From NCBI RefSeq assembly GCF_002105155.1, contig NW_019028986.1:1-64000 (forward strand): DNA of 64,000 bases, given 5' to 3'. How positions within the stretch are numbered: position 1 is the first letter of the stretch; every line of letters starts with the position of its first letter. The notes under the pieces are model-generated. The model saw nothing but the letters and a program-made list of their open reading frames with translations, was not told the origin of the DNA and ran no database searches. Source of the DNA: Lobosporangium transversale (taxonomy: Eukaryota; Mortierellomycota; Mortierellomycetes; Mortierellales; Mortierellaceae). Below, one piece after another: positions 58,776 to 64,000 of the stretch. Both the position numbers and the translations under genes were made by a program.

Positions 58776-59938
58776 CTATGACGAGAGACGGACAACCAAC
58801 ATGTCATCGTCCTCAATGTCTGTTTCACCAATGGTTAGGGAAGGATTCAGGGCTTCATCGTCAAACTCAAGCTTTACATCCGTACTTGGAGGGATCTTCT
58901 TGATATTCTTGTAATGCAGTAGAATCGCCTGGATAGTCGTCGTCTACAAATGAATAAGGATAAATATAAGAATAGGGATTGGCGTTTAGATTAGGGCATT
59001 CGTACATATTATATATAGTATATTATATTATATATATCTTTCATAGAAAAAGAAAAAAATAAAAAAAATAAAAAAAAAAAAAAAAAAAAGACGTACCTTT
59101 TTGACACGAATCTTTTCGTCCGCAGTATCCTTGCCTCGGATTTTGATAAATAAATGTTCATGATCATCACCCTGTTTTCCTGCTCCTTCTTCTTCTTCTT
59201 CGTCTTCTTCTTCTTCTTTATCTTGTCCACTTTCTTTTCCTTCCACCTTATTCCCTGTGGCCGTTGGTTGCAAGAGCGCCAACTCCTCCTGTGCTTTTCG
59301 ATCTAGCTCCTCCAACTTTCGTGCCTCTTGTTCTTTCATGTACTTGTATGCACTCTGTTCATATACTTCCACTACCGCATATTCCGGAAACTGTAATCGA
59401 TCGGGTGTTGAGCTGGGCATCATTCGTGATCCACGGAAGGTGAAGATCAGATTTGTGTTTTGAATCCGTTTTTGTTGACAATAAAACTCCATGGCCTTGC
59501 GGAACGTCGTGTCCTATTCATAATTATATACGTTTGACAATATCAATATAACGTACGTCTTCTTTTTTCCAGTTTCCACTCCAAGGGATTTGGTCCGCGA
59601 AAAACAAAACAAAACAAGACAAAACAAGACAAAACAAAAAAAAAGCCTAGAGGGGGACGTACGGATCTGATGGCCACTTTGATATCCTTCTCCAATTCCC
59701 TCATGGCCAATTCATGCTCAGGACGAGGGTTTAACAAGGGATGTCGGATCATCCTGAACAAAACATTGATCTGTCGTGATGATGTCGGTGGTGTTGATGG
59801 TGCTGGCGATGATAAAGGAGGTGATCTGAGCGGTGAGGCTGACGTTGATAATGAAGCTGATGAAGATAGGTGATCATATCCCGGAAATGAAAGAGGATCG
59901 AATGATGCATTCGTGGGTATTGATGGTGAGCTATAGTT

Positions 59939-59971
<33 letters not shown>

Positions 59972-60557
59972 ACTGTTATTCATGTCCTGTGACATTGATA
60001 GTGTTGGTTGAGAGCTGGAATTTTGAGATGGACTCGGCGATTTCAAGTGTGAGGAATGTGAGATGACTTTTGCAGCGATCGATAAAAGTTCCGGATCCAG
60101 TTCAGCACTTGTATCTCCTATTAGATCATCATCATCATCATTATTGTTAACATCGTCATCATCCAAATTGATCTGCACTGCTCCTGACGTTGTCGATGCC
60201 TGCATATATTTACTATTTCAATGAGTAACAGGAATTTTTTTTTTTTTTTTTTTTGTTTTTCCTTTACTGTTAGTTCTCGAATGAAGGGCATTTCGTTAAT
60301 CATTCCTACATTCCTGAGCTTTTCTCTTGACAGCTTTTTTTTTTTCTTTCTTTCTTTGTAACTTACGATCTTGATCGTTGTTGTGATAAAGAGGGTGGTA
60401 ACTCTGGTGGCGGTGTTAACGAAATCTCCCGTTTTCGTTTCGGTTCTATTACTTCCGCTTGTTCTTTTTGAATTGGTTTCTCAACGATTCTACAGAAAGT
60501 ATGTAACGTAATTTAAGATGGATACATTGTAAGTTAGCAATGAAATACTTCCTTGAT

Positions 60558-60592
<35 letters not shown>

Positions 60593-61250
60593 GTGGGGAA
60601 AGAGAATGCTCGATAGTCTCTCTCGCCCGTACCTCTTCCCACAAGGGCTTAACTTAATGCCTATTACTAATTTACTTTACTTTGCTTCATCTTCAAAATC
60701 GAATACTGGGATTTCATCGTTATCTATCACAGGAATGGGATCTAATACCGGAGACTCTTCCACCTTGGCCTCTGATTGTTGCTCGGACAAAAATGTGCTC
60801 TCTTTCAGATGAATGGACAACAAAGATGTGTGTGAAAAGAAAAGTGAAAAATGAAAAATGAAAAATGAAAAATAAAAAATAAAAATAAAAAAATTAAAAT
60901 AAAAAATAAAAAGAGAAAAAGAGTAGTGTTTGTAAAAGATAACTTAACAAGATTTCAATAATTAAGGTGGCAAAAATGATTGCAGATGTTTTAATCTGAG
61001 ATAAAAAAAAAAAAAAAAAAAAAATACCTTGCACTTTAAACACGGCTCGATACGCCTTTGCTTTACTAAAGAAATCATCCTCGATCCTCCTCCTAGCATG
61101 GGGTGGGGACAAACATGAAGATGAGGCTGAGGCTGAGGTTGAGGAAGAAATGATATCGGCAGAGTCTGATCTTTTGAGTGGGCAAGTTACTGTTGTTGTA
61201 GTCGTAGTAGTCGCAGTAGTAGTCGCAGTAGTAGTCGCAGTAGTAGTCGC

Positions 61251-61282
<32 letters not shown>

Positions 61283-61403
61283 CAGTGGTTTCTACAGGGG
61301 CTGTGCCAACGACAGCAGCAGCTTTGCCACCCATACGACGTGGGCGTGGGCGTGGCTTTGGCTGTGCTTTCCGTGCAGTTGCAGTATCATCAGAGTCTGA
61401 CAT
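58776..61403 (-). CDS. rad60: Rad60/Esc2/NIP45-like protein with tandem SUMO-like domains (6 exons)
   Basis: Exons are complement 61403-61028, 60801-60681, 60489-60367, 60212-59663, 59513-59097 and 58943-58776, joining in frame to 584 residues. The N-terminus has a basic patch, a Thr/Ala-rich repeat (about 40-75) and acidic segments. Residues 218-227 (AVQINLDDDD) look like a SUMO-interacting motif. SUMO-like domain 1 spans about 353-441 (INVLFRMIRHPL, DIKVAIRSDTTFRKAMEFYC, LIFTFRGSRM, PEYAVVEVY). A charged, partly coiled helix follows (KYMKEQEARKLEELDRKAQ), then SUMO-like domain 2 about 510-584 (HLFIKIRGKDTADEKIRVKK, TIQAILLHYKNIKKIP, DVKLEFDDEALNP, IEDDDMLVVRLSS). Two SUMO-like domains at the C-terminus define this family, which supports genome stability with the Smc5/6 complex and the SUMO pathway in the nucleus. 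Introns of 149-226 nt use GTACGT, GTAAGT, GTAAAG and GTATTT donors. The DMLVVRL ending matches the normal domain end, so the C-terminus is complete. Confidence 0.9.
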
Positions 61404-61921
61404 GAGTCCTTTTTTATTTGATGGACTGAATAAATTAACGTCAACTGTTAATGAATTAATGAATGTGAGTAAAGTAAAAAAGACAGACAGACGCTTTTCG
61501 TCTTTCTTCGTCTTCGCCCCCCCACAAAGAAAACGAACGAAGTTAACGGGTGGCTTAGAACTGTAAAAGAAATTGAAAGTAAACCATGAAACCATGGAAT
61601 AAATAATAAAACGCGTCGCTTCCCCACTCCTTCTAGCATAGTTCAACTCGTTTTTTTAATTCTAAAACTTTTTATAAAACAGAGGAGAAAGGAAGGAAGG
61701 AAGGAAGGAAGGAAGGACGATCAACCATCCTACTACATTCATCAGTTTGTTTGCAGATTATTTTTTTTTTGGACCATGGTCTGATCTAAATCTAAACCAT
61801 CAAAATCATTCTTTATTTTTATTCTCCATATTTATCCCTCCTTTTGGAATTTATTTTACGATTGTAATTGCCATTTTTTTTTTATTTTTTTTTTTTTTTT
61901 AACTTTGCTATTCAAGGAAAG
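61404..61921. promoter_or_regulatory. divergent promoter region between the Rad60-like gene and MED21
   Basis: About 518 bp separates two divergent start codons. It includes a GGAAGGAAGG run (61691-61715), T-tracts and a TTTT-rich stretch ending 20 bp before the MED21 start codon. No TATA box was obvious in either direction. Both are nuclear housekeeping genes, so shared promoter activity is plausible, but nothing here proves it. Confidence 0.4.
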
Positions 61922-62612
61922 ATGGATCGGCTTACACAGTTGCAGGATGCCATTGACAAATTGGCTCTGCTGTTTGTCTCCTCGCTTGATCACCTTACCA
62001 AGAATGCACCTTTAGTTCCCCTCAACTCAGAAGTGCCTGTTGTCACAGGTAAGATAAAAAAAACAACATAAAATAAAATAAAATTAATAAAAAGTTATTT
62101 CTTTCACATATCCTAGGACTCTTTATGTTTATCTATTGCTTGCTTATTTTATTTTACTCTTCTATTAGTACATGGCATGCCACATGAACAACTTCAAAGT
62201 ACGTATGGCTTTCCTCCGTTTCCTCAATACCCATACCATACCATACCATAATATCATTCCATACCAATGTCATATCATGTCATAACATGTCGATACAACA
62301 TTGCCATAAATTGACATATTCACACCACACACATACACATAACATATACACATACACGTATATATAAAAGGCTCCGCACAAGAACTCGCTCTCGATATCA
62401 GTCGTCAAGCAAAAGAACTCGAAACATTGATCGAAAACCTACCGGGGATCTCCCAAACGCCTGAAGATCAGACCCAAGATCTCGAATCTTTAGCTCAACA
62501 GAACGCTCAAGCCACTGAGGATTATGAAGCCGCAGTCTCGGAGGCCAAGGCCCTCTTGCATGAAATCACCCTCGCCTTACGAGATATTGCAGAGGACCAG
62601 AGTCGGTCGTAG
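61922..62612 (+). CDS. MED21: Mediator complex subunit 21 (3 exons)
   Basis: Exons 61922-62048, 62169-62198 and 62371-62612 give 132 residues, close to the usual size of MED21/Srb7. The N-terminus MDRLTQLQDAIDKLALLFVS and APLVPLNSEVPVV is the family signature. The 30-nt middle exon (VHGMPHEQLQ, both boundaries supported by GTACGT and TTAG sites) links to the C-terminal coiled coil (ALDISRQAKELETLIENLPG, LESLAQQNAQATEDYEAAV, ALLHEITLALRDIA). MED21 pairs with MED7 in the middle module of Mediator and is essential for RNA polymerase II transcription in yeast. The start codon is the only one that gives the conserved N-terminus. Introns are 120 and 172 nt; the second contains ATACC pentamers. Confidence 0.95.
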
Positions 62613-62716
62613 AACAAAGAAAAAACAAAACAAAAAAACAAAAAAACAAAAAACAAAACAAAAAAGCAAACGAAGGGTGAGGGGAGATATAAAGGCAGAA
62701 AGAGAAGAGGGGAAAG

Positions 62717-62747
<31 letters not shown>

Positions 62748-63055
62748 TAATTTTGTATTTTAAGAATAAGAATAGAAGAAACACACACGCGTCTTTATAT
62801 TTTTTATTATTTTTGCAGTTGGGGGAGAGAGGAAACAATCATAGTCGCGTCTCTCGCAACGTGTATCATAACCATTACGTTTATCAGTAAAGAGAAAAGA
62901 AAAAAAAAATAATCAGAATAATGTTATAAATGTATATGAATATAAGACTTTTAATTGCATTTTATTTTTTTTAATTAATGGAACATTAATAGTTCATGGG
63001 TATTTGAATATATAAATATCTATATATATATATCTCTCTGCAAAATATGAGCATA

Positions 63056-63122
<67 letters not shown>

Positions 63123-63383
63123 AAGAGGAAATGAGAGGAAATATGACATGTTTTGTATTTGTGAAAAAAAGAGATAAGCAAAACCTGCTTCGAAAAAAAA
63201 GTATAACGACGATACCTTTTTTTTTTTTTGAACAATGAATGGGTGTGTGGATAAAAGGAAAGATGTGATAGGAGTAAGTTATACCGATCTATCTATCATC
63301 TTTTGGTCGGAGAAAGAGGTTGAGGAGAATCAAAAAGGGAAAGGAGATAAAGAGAAACAGAACTAGAGATAACTTTTTTTTTT
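62613..63383. other. convergent intergenic region with GA repeat
   Basis: Lies between the convergent MED21 and PEX11 genes. It contains AAACA-type repeats, an A-tract near 62719-62745 and an almost pure GA dinucleotide run at about 63060-63118. No gene seen. Confidence 0.6.
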
Positions 63384-64000
63384 TTATGACTCCATGACCT
63401 TGCCTACAAATTTGTAAGCACCAGCAATGCCGGAGATAAGACCTGTCACTGCCTGGAATCCATCGGAGAAGGAGCAGTGAAGGTTATCATATGCTATTGA
63501 TCAAAACAGAGACCAAAATATAAACAAATTAGTTATTTCACTCATTAAAAAAAACTTTTGTTTTTTAAATGGACCTTGTATGTAGGATGGATTGACTTAC
63601 CACAGAACAAAAAGTCACCCCCAAGTTTGACAGTGGTAACCTGCAACCAGTGCAGTTTAGTCCTCAACTTCAAGTGCTGTGCTACAGCCTTTGCCCTCTC
63701 TTCCTCCTCCTCCTCCTTATCACTACTGTGGATCTTGCTCTCAAGAGCCTTGATCTGCTCCTTCACATCTCGGATACTCTGCAGATTCTCGTGCAAATCA
63801 ATCGATACTCCCATCATCCACAATCGATTCGACCATGGTTCTGCTTTGTCTGTAAAGTCCCTGTCAAGGACTCCGATGGCTCCTAAACAGTAAATGTCAT
63901 CCGAGATATCTTGAACGAACCCAAGCACAGTGTTCAGACTACCCAATCGATCCCGGACACTGTTTCTCCAGGTTTGGGTCGCGGGCTTGGTCATCACAGT
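63384..64000 (-). CDS. PEX11: peroxin 11, 3' part (peroxisome division/proliferation)
   Basis: Exons are complement 64000-63601 (open at the window edge) and 63493-63384; the 107-nt intron runs GTAAGT to AATAG in phase 1. The visible 169 residues include LGSLNTVLGFVQDISDDIYC, LGAIGVLDRDF, SNRLWMMGVSIDLHENLQSI, a charged Lys/Glu-rich stretch, LHWLQVTTVKLGGDFLFC, and after splicing AYDNLHCSFSDGFQAVTGLI and SGIAGAYKFVGKVMES. These match the C-terminal two thirds of PEX11, including the tail segments that lie in the peroxisomal membrane. The family tubulates peroxisome membranes before fission. An in-frame ATG at 63994 exists, but the usual N-terminal amphipathic region is missing, so the true start lies beyond the window. 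Confidence 0.88.

Noticed and set aside
59097-59662. Extra exon of the Rad60-like gene within the 59662-59514 interval (readings such as DQIPWSGNW or NPLEWKLEK)
   Set aside because: No usable acceptor precedes it, and skipping it joins IKVAIRS to DTTFRKAMEF, which is the expected strand-helix of a SUMO-like fold.

Overview
The window looks like nuclear DNA of an early-diverging (Mucoromycota-grade) fungus, most plausibly Mortierella-like. Genes have short introns, mostly 100-190 nt, with GTAAGT/GTACGT donors. Intergenic DNA is AT-rich with very long A/T homopolymers and microsatellites. Proteins carry Gln, Asn, Ser/Thr and His tracts, and there is a tandem family of Sel1-repeat genes. The taxonomic call is inference; no marker gene fixes it.

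Layout. 1-7867: no convincing gene apart from a possible terminal exon at the left edge. 7868-11554 (-): two-exon leucine-rich-repeat protein. 14050-14793 (+): intronless glutathione S-transferase with a TATA box. 15203-15398: array of near-palindromes at 21-bp period. 16782-20254 (-): seven-transmembrane receptor fused to an RGS domain. 23653-26242 (+): tandem pair of SAM methyltransferases, promoters included in the duplication. 28018-30629 (+): eight-exon GSK3-type kinase with a 707-nt ATG-free upstream stretch.

31.2-47.8 kb: a tandem array of five two-exon genes plus two decayed copies. Each has an N-terminal module of about 85-95 residues that I cannot assign to a named family, a linker, 7-11 Sel1 repeats and a conserved last repeat. 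The array alternates short-linker and long-linker subtypes, as if a gene pair was the duplicated unit. Its spacers carry remnants of a second, mostly antisense, coding sequence. This array is the best candidate in the window for an undescribed system.

47.7-54.4 kb: simple-sequence DNA, no gene seen. 54367-58171 (+): LaeA/Umta-like methyltransferase with a possible myristoylation signal and a GC-AG intron. 58776-61403 (-): Rad60/Esc2/NIP45-like protein with two SUMO-like domains. 61922-62612 (+): Mediator subunit MED21, divergent from the Rad60-like gene. 63384-64000 (-): 3' part of a PEX11 peroxisome-division gene cut by the window edge.

Exon boundaries were placed by eye from splice signals, reading frame and protein-family fit, and the summed exon lengths of complete genes are multiples of three. 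Apart from the tandem duplications the genes are unrelated housekeeping and signalling loci; nothing suggests an operon or pathway cluster.
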